Translations under genes and position numbers: made by a program
NCBI RefSeq assembly: GCF_900094595.1
Contig: NZ_FMAD01000006.1
Location: 124,001-188,000 of the forward strand
Reading direction: 5' to 3'
Origin: Cupriavidus alkaliphilus
Lineage (GTDB): Bacteria > Pseudomonadota > Gammaproteobacteria > Burkholderiales > Burkholderiaceae
DNA: 64,000 nucleotides
Notes under the pieces: model-generated
Told to the model about the DNA's origin: nothing
Seen by the model: only the letters and a program-made list of their open reading frames with translations
Databases searched by the model: none
Shown: positions 1 through 8,728 of the stretch, in pieces
How positions within the stretch are numbered: position 1 is the first letter of the stretch
How the letters are laid out: each line of letters starts with the position of its first letter

Positions 1-44
1 GCATTGCTAGGTACTGCGCCCGCATTCCCCCGCAGGGATCACGG

Positions 45-1535
45 TCAGGAGTTTGCCGCTTTCGGCAAATCCGCAACCAGCCGCAGCGAGATCGAAAGTT
101 CGTCAAGCTGGAAGTGCGGGCGCAGGAAGGCGACGGAGCGGTAGGTGCCCGGCTTGCCCGGTACCTCCGACACCTGGATCGAGGCTTCCCGCAAGGGGAA
201 CTGTGCCTTCTGCTCCTGGCTGGCGTTATCGTCCAGCAGAACGTATTGGGAGATCCAGCGGTTCAGGAAGCTCTCCACGTTCTGCGCTGAAGCAAAGCTG
301 CCGATCTTGTCCCGCATCATGGCCTTGAGGTAATGCGCCACGCGCGACACGGAGAAGATGTACTGCAACTGGGCCGACAGCACGGCATTGGCGTTCGCGC
401 TGTCGGTGTTGTACTTCTTGGGCTTCTGCACCGACTGGGCGGCGAAGAACGCGGCATAGTCCGAGTTCTTGCAGTGCACCAGCGGGATGAAGCCGAGGTC
501 GCTCAACTCCTTCTCGCGGCGATCGGTGATGGCGATCTCGGTCGGGCACTTGAGTGCGATTTCGCCATCGTCGGTCTTGAATGTATGCGTCGGCAGGTCC
601 TCGACCAGGCCGCCGCCTTCGACGCCGCGGATGGCGGCGCACCAGCCAAAATCTTCAAAGGCCGCGGTCAGACGCGCGCCGAAGGCCCAGGCTGCGTTGC
701 ACCACAGATACTTGCCATGGTCGGTGCCGTCCACATCCTCGACGAAATTAAAGCCCTCGACCGTGGTGCCGTCCTTCGGGTTGTACGGCAAGCGCCCCAG
801 GAAGCGCGGCATGGTCAGGCCGACGTAGCGCGAATCCTCGGATTCGCGGAACGACTTCCACTTGGCATATTCGACCGTATCGAACACCTTGGCCAGATCG
901 CGCGGCTTGCCAAGGTCAGCGAAGGTCTCCAGGCCGAGCAGCTCGGGCGACGCCGACGCGATGAACGGCGCGTGCGAGGCCGAGGCCACGTGCGACATCT
1001 GCTCGATGAAATAGACGTCCTCGGGCTGGCGGGTAATTTCGTAGTCGCCGATCAGCGCGCCGAACGGGGCGCCGCCAAAGGTGCCGAACTCTTCTTCGTA
1101 GACCTTCTTGAACAGCGCGCTCTGGTCGAAGTCAATGGCGGTCTTGAAGTCACGCACCAGGTCGCGCTTGGTCGCGTTCAACGCCTTGATCTTGATCATC
1201 GTGCCGGTCTGCGTCTCCTTGACCAGGTACGACAGGCCGCGCCACGTGCTCTCCAGCTTCTGGAACTCCGGCGCATGCATCACGGCGCTGAGCTGGGCCG
1301 AGATCAGGCGATCCAGCTCGGCCACGCGCGCATCCAGCGTCGCCGACAGGTTGTCGGACACCACCACGGTGCCGTCCAGTACCTGGCTGACCAGCTCGCC
1401 AATGATGTCCTTGGCGCGCGCATGCTCGGAATCCGACTTCGCCACCTTGCTTTGCTCGACGATCTCGTCGAGCAGGTTCAACGTGCCGACAGCCGCACCG
1501 GGCTGGGCAACTGCAGCGGACTGGTTATCAAGCAT
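45..1535 (-). CDS. tssC: T6SS contractile sheath large subunit TssC
   Basis: TssC (EvpB/VipB family) pairs with TssB to build the cytoplasmic contractile sheath that drives the Hcp tube and VgrG spike out of the cell. The protein is about 496 residues, normal for the family, and has the typical N-terminal LLDEIVEQSKVA and LSATLDARVAELD segments and a compact conserved core. An ATG at 1562 is in frame, but the ATG at 1535 is preferred: it has AGGAA about 11 nt upstream and overlaps the tssB stop as ATGCTTGA (8 nt), suggesting translational coupling. The rest of the minus-strand tss operon (hcp onward) would lie to the left of the window. Family call is firm; start choice is inference. Confidence 0.95.
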   Translation of the reverse strand: MLDNQSAAVAQPGAAVGTLNLLDEIVEQSKVAKSDSEHARAKDIIGELVSQVLDGTVVVSDNLSATLDARVAELDRLISAQLSAVMHAPEFQKLESTWRGLSYLVKETQTGTMIKIKALNATKRDLVRDFKTAIDFDQSALFKKVYEEEFGTFGGAPFGALIGDYEITRQPEDVYFIEQMSHVASASHAPFIASASPELLGLETFADLGKPRDLAKVFDTVEYAKWKSFRESEDSRYVGLTMPRFLGRLPYNPKDGTTVEGFNFVEDVDGTDHGKYLWCNAAWAFGARLTAAFEDFGWCAAIRGVEGGGLVEDLPTHTFKTDDGEIALKCPTEIAITDRREKELSDLGFIPLVHCKNSDYAAFFAAQSVQKPKKYNTDSANANAVLSAQLQYIFSVSRVAHYLKAMMRDKIGSFASAQNVESFLNRWISQYVLLDDNASQEQKAQFPLREASIQVSEVPGKPGTYRSVAFLRPHFQLDELSISLRLVADLPKAANS

Positions 1536-2046
1536 CGTCGCCACCGTTCCTGGCATTGGCACCGAGCTTTTGCAGCGACTCGGTATTGGTCAGCACCTCC
1601 GAAAGCAGGTCTTCCAGCTTGTCGTTGCCTGCCAGCTTGTTGCGCAGGTCGGCCAGCTTGGAGCGGGCCTCGAGCAGCTTGCGCAGCGGCTCGATCTGCT
1701 CGACCACGGCTTCCGGATTGAAGTCTTCGAGGGAATGGAACTTCAGGTCCACGCCGAACTTGCCGCCTTCCTCGGAAAGCGTGTTCGGCACCTGGAATGC
1801 CGCGCGCGGCTCGATGCCGGCCATCACGTCGTCGAAGTTGTCGCGATCGATATTGACGAACTTGCGGTCGCGCAGCTTGGGCTGGGCCACTTCGGACTGA
1901 CCCGACAGGTCAGCCACCACGCCCACGACAAAGGGCAGTTCCTTCTGCTCGATGGCATCGCCCTTCTCGACGTCGTACGTCAGTTGCACGCGCGGGGGAC
2001 GCACCTTCTGCAGGCGCTTCTGGACACTTTCTTTCTTGGCCATCAC
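1528..2046 (-). CDS. tssB: T6SS contractile sheath small subunit TssB
   Basis: TssB (VipA family), 172 residues, forms the TssB-TssC heterodimer of the T6SS sheath. It shows the usual N-terminal MAKKESVQKRL basic segment, the RPPRVQLTYDVE strand and the LPFVVGVVADLSG motif of the family. A good Shine-Dalgarno (GGAGAG) precedes the ATG. It lies just upstream of tssC with an 8-nt overlap and 33 nt downstream of the TPR lipoprotein gene, so the three minus-strand genes probably form one operon. Identification is firm. Confidence 0.95.
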   Translation of the reverse strand: MMAKKESVQKRLQKVRPPRVQLTYDVEKGDAIEQKELPFVVGVVADLSGQSEVAQPKLRDRKFVNIDRDNFDDVMAGIEPRAAFQVPNTLSEEGGKFGVDLKFHSLEDFNPEAVVEQIEPLRKLLEARSKLADLRNKLAGNDKLEDLLSEVLTNTESLQKLGANARNGGDDA

Positions 2047-2079
2047 TACTCTCCGATCTGGCGGAATCCGGTCTGGGAA

Positions 2080-2715
2080 TCAGCGCAGGGCGCCGAACGG
2101 GTCTGCGCTGCCGCCGCCCGAAGCCGCGGGCTGTGCCGCCTGCGCCGGTTGCGCTGCGGCGGCCGTCGGCTTGGCAGGCGCGGCACGGCGGCGCGGCACC
2201 GGCTTGGCCGCGGGCGCGGCATTCTTGTCGCGGGGGAACAGCACTTGCTCGCCCAGCGTGTCGCGCAGCATCTGGGCCAGCAACTGGGCATCGGAGCGGA
2301 CGTCGCCAGCCAGGGCGCTGTCGGCGCGCAGTTCCTGCAGCGAGCGGCGCGCCACGCGCAGGCCGCTGACCGCCAGCACGCTCTTGGCCTTGCGGTCGGT
2401 GGCGTCGCGCTGCAGCGCTTCTTCGGCCGCGACGATTGCTTGCGGGTAGTGCTCGGCGCCGAACTGGATCTGCGCCATGCGCGACCACGGCTCTTCGCGC
2501 GTCGGATTGTTCTTGGCGATCTGCTCGAACAGGCTGAGGGCCTGGTCGCGCTGGCCGCTGGTCAGTGCCGCCTCGGCCTCGGACATGCTTTGCTTGAACG
2601 ACTCATCGCTCTGCGGTCCCGGATTGGAGGTTGCGCAGCCGGCCAGCAGCACGGCGGAGCTGGCCAGCATCACCAGGGTGCGTTGGATTCCTGACTTGGG
2701 CTTGTAGTCGTTCAC
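2080..2715 (-). CDS. TPR-like lipoprotein at head of tssBC operon
   Basis: This 211-residue protein starts at a GTG and carries a lipoprotein signal peptide with lipobox LLAGC (lipidated Cys27). Residues about 40-130 look like tetratricopeptide helices (SMSEAEAALTSGQRDQALSLF, HYPQAIVAAEEALQRD), and the C-terminus is an Ala/Pro-rich low-complexity tail ending DPFGALR. I recall a similar TPR lipoprotein directly before tssB in Burkholderia-type T6SS clusters, where it is an accessory component; its exact role is not known to me. It is divergent from tssJ. I infer that it sits in the outer membrane facing the periplasm and helps assemble the envelope complex. Confidence 0.7.
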   Translation of the reverse strand: MNDYKPKSGIQRTLVMLASSAVLLAGCATSNPGPQSDESFKQSMSEAEAALTSGQRDQALSLFEQIAKNNPTREEPWSRMAQIQFGAEHYPQAIVAAEEALQRDATDRKAKSVLAVSGLRVARRSLQELRADSALAGDVRSDAQLLAQMLRDTLGEQVLFPRDKNAAPAAKPVPRRRAAPAKPTAAAAQPAQAAQPAASGGGSADPFGALR

Positions 2716-2877
2716 GGCGAGTCTCTGTGAAAGTTCAAGATTGCGGCGGGGCGATCCGGGCCTGGCCCTGGCAAGATCCGTTTGGGAAAAGTGCCAAATG
2801 CCAATAATGTCAGAACTGTGTTGAACCCGAATTGGCCGGAATAGTACACTCTGCCGCTTACGGCTGACAACAGATCG

Positions 2878-2892
2878 GCTGATATTGTCAGC
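2878..2892. promoter_or_regulatory. inverted repeat in divergent tss promoter region
   Basis: The 256-bp gap between the divergent TPR-lipoprotein and tssJ genes must hold the promoters of both T6SS half-operons. It contains the dyad GCTGA-TATTG-TCAGC, with another GGCTGA copy about 15 bp to the left. A regulator site is plausible, but no known consensus was recognised and no convincing sigma-54 or sigma-70 promoter could be picked by eye. Confidence 0.3.
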
Positions 2893-2971
2893 ATTAGTAC
2901 TTTTTGGTAGTTCTCTACTGTTTTGTCGGATAAGTCTCCGTCTGCTGAATTAGATAGTTCTTACTTCTGTC

Positions 2972-3661
2972 ATGCGACAAATTGAATTCAGTCTGGAGCC
3001 GTACAGCGAGCCAGCCGCTCATGCCCCGCGCCGCCACGTCACGGGCCAGCGCGCCGGACTGGGCGCGTTGGCCGCGGCCGTTTGCATTGCGGCGCTGACA
3101 GGCTGCTCGGTCGGCGGCACGCTGCTGGCGGGCGCAGCCAGCGGCGCGCTGGAAGCCGTTGGCCTCAAGCCGTCCAACGTGCCGGAATCCCAGAAGCCGC
3201 CGCGCGAAGTCCCGCTGAAGCTGTACGCCGGCAACAACCTGAATGCGGCAGCTGATAACCGGCCGGCTGCCATCGTGGTGCGGCTCTACAAGCTGAAGGA
3301 TCCCACCAGTTTCCTGCAGGCGCCGTTCGATACCTTCATCGACCCGCAACGAGAACAGAAGACATTGGGCGCTGACCTGGTCCAGGTTAGAGAGATGACT
3401 CTAATTCCTGGCCAGCGCTATGAAATCGTGGAAAAGGTCACGCGCGAAGCGGGAACGTTCGGCGTGGTGGCACTGTTTCGCAGCCCTGCCCCGCAGCGCT
3501 GGAAATTCGCCTTTGACACTGCCAAGAGCGAAAAGTCCGGGATCACCATCGGCCTGCACGCCTGCGCCATGACGCTGACCGTCGGCGATGCCATCACGCC
3601 GGCGGGTGCCGCGGCCAGCAGCAATCTGAACCTCGTCTCGGCAGCCGGCTGCCGCACCTGA
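2972..3661 (+). CDS. tssJ: T6SS outer-membrane lipoprotein TssJ
   Basis: TssJ (VasD/Lip family) is the outer-membrane lipoprotein of the T6SS membrane complex and binds the periplasmic domain of TssM. The 229-residue product has a signal peptide with lipobox ALTGC (Cys45). The following beta-rich domain has the family pattern: AGNNLNAAADNRPAAIVVRL, a YKLKDPTSF segment, and a late GITIGLHACAMTLTV strand. The n-region before the hydrophobic stretch is unusually long (about 28 residues), so the true start may be a later codon, although no better Met is visible. It opens the plus-strand tssJ-tssK-tssL unit. Confidence 0.93.
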   Translation: MRQIEFSLEPYSEPAAHAPRRHVTGQRAGLGALAAAVCIAALTGCSVGGTLLAGAASGALEAVGLKPSNVPESQKPPREVPLKLYAGNNLNAAADNRPAAIVVRLYKLKDPTSFLQAPFDTFIDPQREQKTLGADLVQVREMTLIPGQRYEIVEKVTREAGTFGVVALFRSPAPQRWKFAFDTAKSEKSGITIGLHACAMTLTVGDAITPAGAAASSNLNLVSAAGCRT

Positions 3662-3701
3662 ACTAGCCGACCAGGCACCAACAAGGACAACAAAGGCAAA
3701 C

Positions 3702-5048
3702 GTGAGTTATTCCGCCAAGATTTTGTGGGGCGAAGGCCTGTTCCTGCGGCCCCAGCATTTCCAGCGGCAGGACGCATACCATGAGTCGCGCCTGCACGCC
3801 ACTGCGCAAGTGATCCAGCCCTACGGCTGGGGCGTGCGCAATGCCAGTTTTGACACGGATGCGCTTGCCAGCGGGGTGCTGCGCGTGACCGAGCTGTCGC
3901 TGTTCTTCCCCGACGGCGAGCTGTATTCCGCGCCCCAGGCCGACGAACTGCCGCCACCCGTGGTGCTTGACGCCATTCCCGCCGGCACTTCGGAACTGAC
4001 CTTCTACCTGGCCCTGCAGCCGCTGCATGACGCCGGCGGCAACTACCGCGACGACGCGGAAGGATCGCTGTCGTCCCGCTATGTCGGCCTGCAGACCGAA
4101 ACGTCGGACCTGTTCACCGAGGCTGAACCGGCAGCCATCACTTACCTGAAAAAGGCGGTACGGCTGGTGGCCGAGACCGAGCCGCGCGACCAGTTCATCT
4201 CTCTGCCGGTCGTGCGCATCCGGCGCACCGCGACCGGCGGCTTCGAACTGGACGAGACCTTTGTCGCCCCCAGCTTGTCGATCAATGCATCGGCCGTGCT
4301 GTACCTGCGCCTGCGGCGCCTGATCGACGCGCTGCAGGCCAAGGTCAATGCACTGTACGGCTTCCATCGCGAACCCACCAAGAACATCATTGAATTCCGC
4401 TCGGGCGATATCGCGTCGTTCTGGCTGCTGCACACTGCCAACGCTTCTTTCGCTGCGCTGGCGCACCTGTTCCACCATCCCGAGCTGCATCCCGAGCGCC
4501 TCTTCCAGGAAATGCTGCGCCTGGCCGGCGCGCTAATGACCTTTTCGAAGAGCCACACGCTGGCCGATCTTCCGGTCTATGACCACGACAGCCCGGGCCC
4601 GGTCTTTGCGCGGCTGGACAGCATCATCCGCGACCTGCTCGATACCGTCATCTCTACGCGCTACTTTTCGATCGCGCTGGACGAGACCCGCCCCTCGTTC
4701 CATCTGGGTCGGCTGGATTCCGGCAAGATCGACGACAAGACCAGCTTCTACCTGTCAGTCAGCGCCGACATGCCCGTTGCCGAGCTGGTCGAGGCCATCC
4801 CAAGCCGCTTCAAAGTCGGCGCTCCGGACGACGTGGACAAGCTGGTGCTGTCGTCGATGCCGGGCGTGCCGCTGAGCTACACGCCGCAGGTGCCGCCCGC
4901 CATCCCGGTGCGTCCTGGCGCGTGCTATTTCGCGATCGAGGCGCGCGGCGCGCTTTACGACCGCATGCTGCAGGCCCAGACCATCACCATCTACACCCCG
5001 GCCGGCATCCGGGAACTCAAACTTGAACTGATTGCGGTGACTTCATGA
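3702..5048 (+). CDS. tssK: T6SS baseplate subunit TssK
   Basis: TssK (VasE/ImpJ family, 448 residues) is the trimeric baseplate protein that links the TssFGE wedges to the TssL-TssM membrane complex. The N-terminal KILWGEGLFLRPQHFQRQD motif is diagnostic, and FWLLHTANASFAALAHLFHHP lies in the central helical region. The start is a GTG with AAGGA about 14 nt upstream. It follows tssJ by 40 nt and overlaps tssL by 4 nt (ATGA), so expression is probably coupled. Identification is firm. Confidence 0.96.
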   Translation: MSYSAKILWGEGLFLRPQHFQRQDAYHESRLHATAQVIQPYGWGVRNASFDTDALASGVLRVTELSLFFPDGELYSAPQADELPPPVVLDAIPAGTSELTFYLALQPLHDAGGNYRDDAEGSLSSRYVGLQTETSDLFTEAEPAAITYLKKAVRLVAETEPRDQFISLPVVRIRRTATGGFELDETFVAPSLSINASAVLYLRLRRLIDALQAKVNALYGFHREPTKNIIEFRSGDIASFWLLHTANASFAALAHLFHHPELHPERLFQEMLRLAGALMTFSKSHTLADLPVYDHDSPGPVFARLDSIIRDLLDTVISTRYFSIALDETRPSFHLGRLDSGKIDDKTSFYLSVSADMPVAELVEAIPSRFKVGAPDDVDKLVLSSMPGVPLSYTPQVPPAIPVRPGACYFAIEARGALYDRMLQAQTITIYTPAGIRELKLELIAVTS

Positions 5049-5839
5049 GCGCTACCTCCACGCCTTCGCTGTTCGGTGCTGCGCCGGCCGGCCAGCCTTC
5101 CCCTGCCGCCGGAGGCTCCGCCGACGGCGCCATGCACGCGCGCACCCTGCTCGACCTGCTCTACGACGGCTTCTTTATGCTGTTTCTGCTGCGCAACGGC
5201 CAGCAACCGGGCAGCGCCGAGGAGTTCCTGCAGAAGGTACGCGACTTCCTCGATGACTTCGAGCGCGGCGCCAAGCGGCTCAACGTCTCGGCCGAAGACA
5301 TCTTCGATGCCAAGTACGCGTTCTGCGCCGCCATCGATGAGACCATCCTCGCGTCCAGCTTCAGCATCCGCAGCACGTGGGAGCGGCGTCCGCTGCAACT
5401 GGTGCTGTTCGGCGAGCAGCTGGCGGGCGAAGGGTTTTTCACCAAGCTGGAAGAACTGCGCGCGCAGGGCGCCCCGCGCCTGCAGGCGCTGGAAGTGTTC
5501 CATATGTGCCTGCTGCTGGGGTTCCGCGGCAAGTACATCCTGGAGGGGCCGGAGAAGCTGGCCTACCTGACCGCGCGCCTTGGCGACGAGATCTCGGCAA
5601 TCAAGGGCAAGCGTGCCGCCTTCGCCCCGCAATGGCCGATCCCGGACAAGATCTCTCACGCGCTCAAGCGCGAAACCCCGCTGTGGATCTTCGGCGCGGT
5701 CTTTGCGTTGATCGCCCTGCTGGCCTTCCTTGGACTGTCGACTACGCTGCGCTCGCAGACCAGCGACACGCTGCAGGGCTACTCGCAGGTGATCAAGCTG
5801 GGCCCGCGCTATTCGCACCTGACCATCTCGCTGCCCTGA
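5045..5839 (+). CDS. tssL: T6SS inner-membrane protein TssL (DotU/IcmH)
   Basis: TssL belongs to the DotU/IcmH family. It is a C-tail-anchored inner-membrane protein whose cytoplasmic helical domain contacts TssK and TssM. The 264-residue protein has the AKYAFCAAIDETIL motif near residue 95 and LLLGFRGKY near residue 155. One transmembrane segment (about 217-238, WIFGAVFALIALLAFLGL) is followed by a short periplasmic tail. There is no OmpA-type peptidoglycan-binding domain. The usual partner tssM does not follow; vgrG comes next after 78 nt, so tssM must be encoded elsewhere. Confidence 0.95.
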   Translation: MSATSTPSLFGAAPAGQPSPAAGGSADGAMHARTLLDLLYDGFFMLFLLRNGQQPGSAEEFLQKVRDFLDDFERGAKRLNVSAEDIFDAKYAFCAAIDETILASSFSIRSTWERRPLQLVLFGEQLAGEGFFTKLEELRAQGAPRLQALEVFHMCLLLGFRGKYILEGPEKLAYLTARLGDEISAIKGKRAAFAPQWPIPDKISHALKRETPLWIFGAVFALIALLAFLGLSTTLRSQTSDTLQGYSQVIKLGPRYSHLTISLP

Positions 5840-5917
5840 TGCCGCGTTGATGCCATCGATGACGGTCTTGCCGCCTGCTTGACCGCCTACCGTCCCCTCT
5901 AGCGCGACGATGCTCCG

Positions 5918-8728
5918 ATGAAGCCCTTGTCCTCTTACCCATCCTCCGCGATGGCCGCGCTGTCCGGCCTGCTCGGCCAGCGCACGCGCCAGATCACCCT
6001 GGAGACGGCGCTTACCGCAGACGATCTGGTCGTGGAGCGCTTCGTCGCGCAGGAGGGGGTCTGCACGCCCTTCCAGCTGCAGATCGATTGCCTTAGCCCA
6101 TCCGCACACCTGGACACTGCGCGCCTGGCCTCCGAGGAAATCACGCTGCGCCTGATGCTTGCCGACGGCACGCGCCGCGCCTGGCACGGCTATGTGCAGA
6201 CCTGCGCGGCCATCGGCGGCGACGGTGGCCTGGCCCGCTACCGCCTGACGGTGGGCACCTGGTTCGATCGCCTGTGCGCACGCACGGATTGCTATGTCTA
6301 CCAGGACAAGACCGCGCTGGAGATCATCGAAGACGTCCTGGCGGATTACCCGCACGCTCAATTCCGCATGGCAGTCAGCCAGCCGATGCGCAAGCGCTCC
6401 ATCTGCTGCCAGTATCGCGAGACGGATCTGGCCTTTGTCACGCGCCTGCTGGCCGAGGAAGGCCTGTCGTACCGCTTCGAGCATCAGCAGGACGATGCCG
6501 GGCATTCCGGTCAAGAGGACAAGGTCCAGTCCCGCCATTGCCTGGTGATCTTCGACACCCAGGCCGAACGCCCCGCCTGCGCGCAGGCCAGCATCCGCTT
6601 CCACCGCAGCGACGCGACCGAGCGCGAAGACGCCATCGATCACTGGTCGTTGCTGGCAGCCACCGGCACCAATGCCGTCACGGTTGCCTCGTGGGACTAT
6701 AAGTCCCTGGCCGCCACCGCGGGCGATGGCAGCAGCGAGAGCCTGGGCGAATGGCCGACGCTGGAATCTTTCGAGACCCGCGGCACCTATCGCTTTCCTG
6801 ACGCCGACGCGGCCCGGCGCGCGGCGCAGTTGCAGGTGCAAGCGCATGAAAGCCGCTACCTGCGCTATGCGGGCGAAGGCAGCGTCCGCGCGCTGGGCGC
6901 CGGCGAACGCTTTACCCTCACCGGACACTTCGATACCGCCGCGAACGAGTTCGTCACGCTGGCCGTGCGCCATGAAGCAGCCAACAATCTGGGCGCCGAA
7001 GTAGCATTGCTGCTGGGCCTGTCCGACATCGAAGCCGGCAGCTACCGCAACCGCTTCGAAGCCGTGCGCGCCGATGCCCCGATCGTGCCGGTGTACTCGC
7101 CCAAGCCCACCGCACCCGAAGGCCAGCCTGCCGTCGTCATCGCCGAAGGCGGCGCCCCGCTGACCACCGAGCGCGATCACCGCGTGCGCGTGCGCCTGCC
7201 CTGGCTGCGCGCGCCAATGGCTGACCCCCGTGCCGACACCGCCGCCGACCCGGCCCAGGACGACCTGACCCAGGTCACCGCCTGGGTGCGCGTAGCTACC
7301 GCCGCGGCCGGCCCCAACTGGGGTGCGCATCACCTGCCCCGCGCCGGCACCGAGGTCATGCTGACCTACCTCGATGGCGACATCGACCGTCCGATGGTGG
7401 TGGCGCAGCTGCACAACGAGCAGGACGCCCTGCCCTGGCCCGCCAGCGAGGCGCCGCTGAACACTGCCCTGTCCGGCTGGCATTCGCACAACCTCGCCGA
7501 CGGCGGCTACAACCAGTGGGTAGTCGACGACAACACCGGCCAGTTGCGCATGCGCCTGGCCAGCTCGGCCGCTGACACCCAGCTCAACCTTGGCTACGTG
7601 ATTGCCCAAGCCCCCGCCAGCGGTGAACGCGGCGCCTGGCGCGGCACCGGCGCCGAACTGCGCACCGACGCCTGGGCCATCGTGCGCGCCGGCAACGGGC
7701 TGCTGCTGTCGACCACCGTCCAGGCCAGGGCCGGCGGCACCATGCTCGACATCCGCGAGGCGCGCGGGCAGATGACTGCCGCCGAGCGTACCGCACAGCG
7801 CCTGTCCGACGCCGCCAGCTCGCAACAGGCGCTGCCGCTGGGCGCCGTCGCCGCCTTCGAGCCGCTGACCAAGGCCATCGACCCGCAGCAGGACGGCAGT
7901 TATCCGGACCGGGTCAACGACCAGGACGCCAGGCGCCCGGATACGGGCACCGCCGCCGAGCGCTTCGGGCAACCATGGCTCGTCGCGGAATCGCCCAGTT
8001 CGATCGCACTGGCCACGCAGGCCACCACCAGCATTTTTGCCGGAAGGCATCTGCTGGGCCTGGCACAGGCTGACTGGCATGTCGGCGCCGGCAACACCTT
8101 CGCCGCGGCGGCAGCCAAGGGCGTGAGCCTGTTCAGCCAGCACCATGGGATTCGTGCAATTGCGGCTGGGGGACCGGTTTCCATCCAGGCGCATACCGAT
8201 GCGCTGGCTGTCATGGCGGACAAGGCCGTGACGGTGACGTCATCGACCGACGGCATCGAGGTGCTGGCGCAGAAGAAGGTAGTGCTGCACGGCGGCTCGT
8301 CGCGGATCGTGCTGGATGGGAATGCGATTACGTTTGAGACGCCGGGGTTGTTGTCGGTGAAGGGTGCTGGGCATCCGTTGGTGGGGGCTGGGGGGAACGC
8401 AGCAGCGCTGCCGGCGCTGCCAATCGCAGCGAGCCAGCCTAACTGGATCGAGATGAGCCTGCTGGGCTATGAAGGTCAGCCTATGCGCAACATCGAATAC
8501 GAACTCACGTTTGCCGATGGCACCAAGCGTACGGGCAAGCTGAATGGCGTTGCGGAGCAGCGGGAAGAAGCCGTGCCGTGGGGTCAGGCCACGCTCACAT
8601 ACAAGAACAACCCCGCTGCAAAGGACGTGCCCCGTCCCACCCTGGATGACTTGCTGGCAGCGACCGAACCGCTCATCCGTGAAGAGGAAGCACGGCTAAA
8701 CCAGGACCAGACGAATACGACCGCATGA
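5918..8728 (+). CDS. vgrG: T6SS spike protein VgrG with C-terminal transthyretin-like extension
   Basis: VgrG/TssI forms the trimeric spike on the Hcp tube. In this 936-residue protein, residues about 20-370 are the gp27-like part (ITLETALTADDLVVERF, LAEEGLSYRFEH). An OB-fold gp5-like domain follows (HRVRVRLPW to GDIDRPMVVAQLHN, about 425-505). A DUF2345 region runs to about 830 (LLGLAQADWHVGAGNTF). The last part (842-895: MSLLGYEGQPMRNIEYELTF, VPWGQATLTY) looks like the transthyretin/carboxypeptidase-regulatory-like fold known as an effector-docking extension in other VgrGs. It is followed by a charged linker. The downstream effector gene starts inside its stop codon (ATGA overlap), which implies dedicated cargo. 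Confidence 0.95.
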   Translation: MKPLSSYPSSAMAALSGLLGQRTRQITLETALTADDLVVERFVAQEGVCTPFQLQIDCLSPSAHLDTARLASEEITLRLMLADGTRRAWHGYVQTCAAIGGDGGLARYRLTVGTWFDRLCARTDCYVYQDKTALEIIEDVLADYPHAQFRMAVSQPMRKRSICCQYRETDLAFVTRLLAEEGLSYRFEHQQDDAGHSGQEDKVQSRHCLVIFDTQAERPACAQASIRFHRSDATEREDAIDHWSLLAATGTNAVTVASWDYKSLAATAGDGSSESLGEWPTLESFETRGTYRFPDADAARRAAQLQVQAHESRYLRYAGEGSVRALGAGERFTLTGHFDTAANEFVTLAVRHEAANNLGAEVALLLGLSDIEAGSYRNRFEAVRADAPIVPVYSPKPTAPEGQPAVVIAEGGAPLTTERDHRVRVRLPWLRAPMADPRADTAADPAQDDLTQVTAWVRVATAAAGPNWGAHHLPRAGTEVMLTYLDGDIDRPMVVAQLHNEQDALPWPASEAPLNTALSGWHSHNLADGGYNQWVVDDNTGQLRMRLASSAADTQLNLGYVIAQAPASGERGAWRGTGAELRTDAWAIVRAGNGLLLSTTVQARAGGTMLDIREARGQMTAAERTAQRLSDAASSQQALPLGAVAAFEPLTKAIDPQQDGSYPDRVNDQDARRPDTGTAAERFGQPWLVAESPSSIALATQATTSIFAGRHLLGLAQADWHVGAGNTFAAAAAKGVSLFSQHHGIRAIAAGGPVSIQAHTDALAVMADKAVTVTSSTDGIEVLAQKKVVLHGGSSRIVLDGNAITFETPGLLSVKGAGHPLVGAGGNAAALPALPIAASQPNWIEMSLLGYEGQPMRNIEYELTFADGTKRTGKLNGVAEQREEAVPWGQATLTYKNNPAAKDVPRPTLDDLLAATEPLIREEEARLNQDQTNTTA

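Noticed and set aside
2716..2971. Sigma-54 promoter in the divergent T6SS region.
   Set aside because: TGGCA-like pieces are present (around 2768 and 2797) but none pairs with a TTGC element at the correct spacing.
4991..8194. A 1067-codon open frame on the minus strand opposite tssL and vgrG, and comparable long frames opposite the RND pump (29464-31902) and TonB receptor (46050-48551).
   Set aside because: They lie exactly antisense to well-identified genes, have Arg/Gly/His/Gln-rich low-complexity translations and no family motifs; they are a by-product of high GC.
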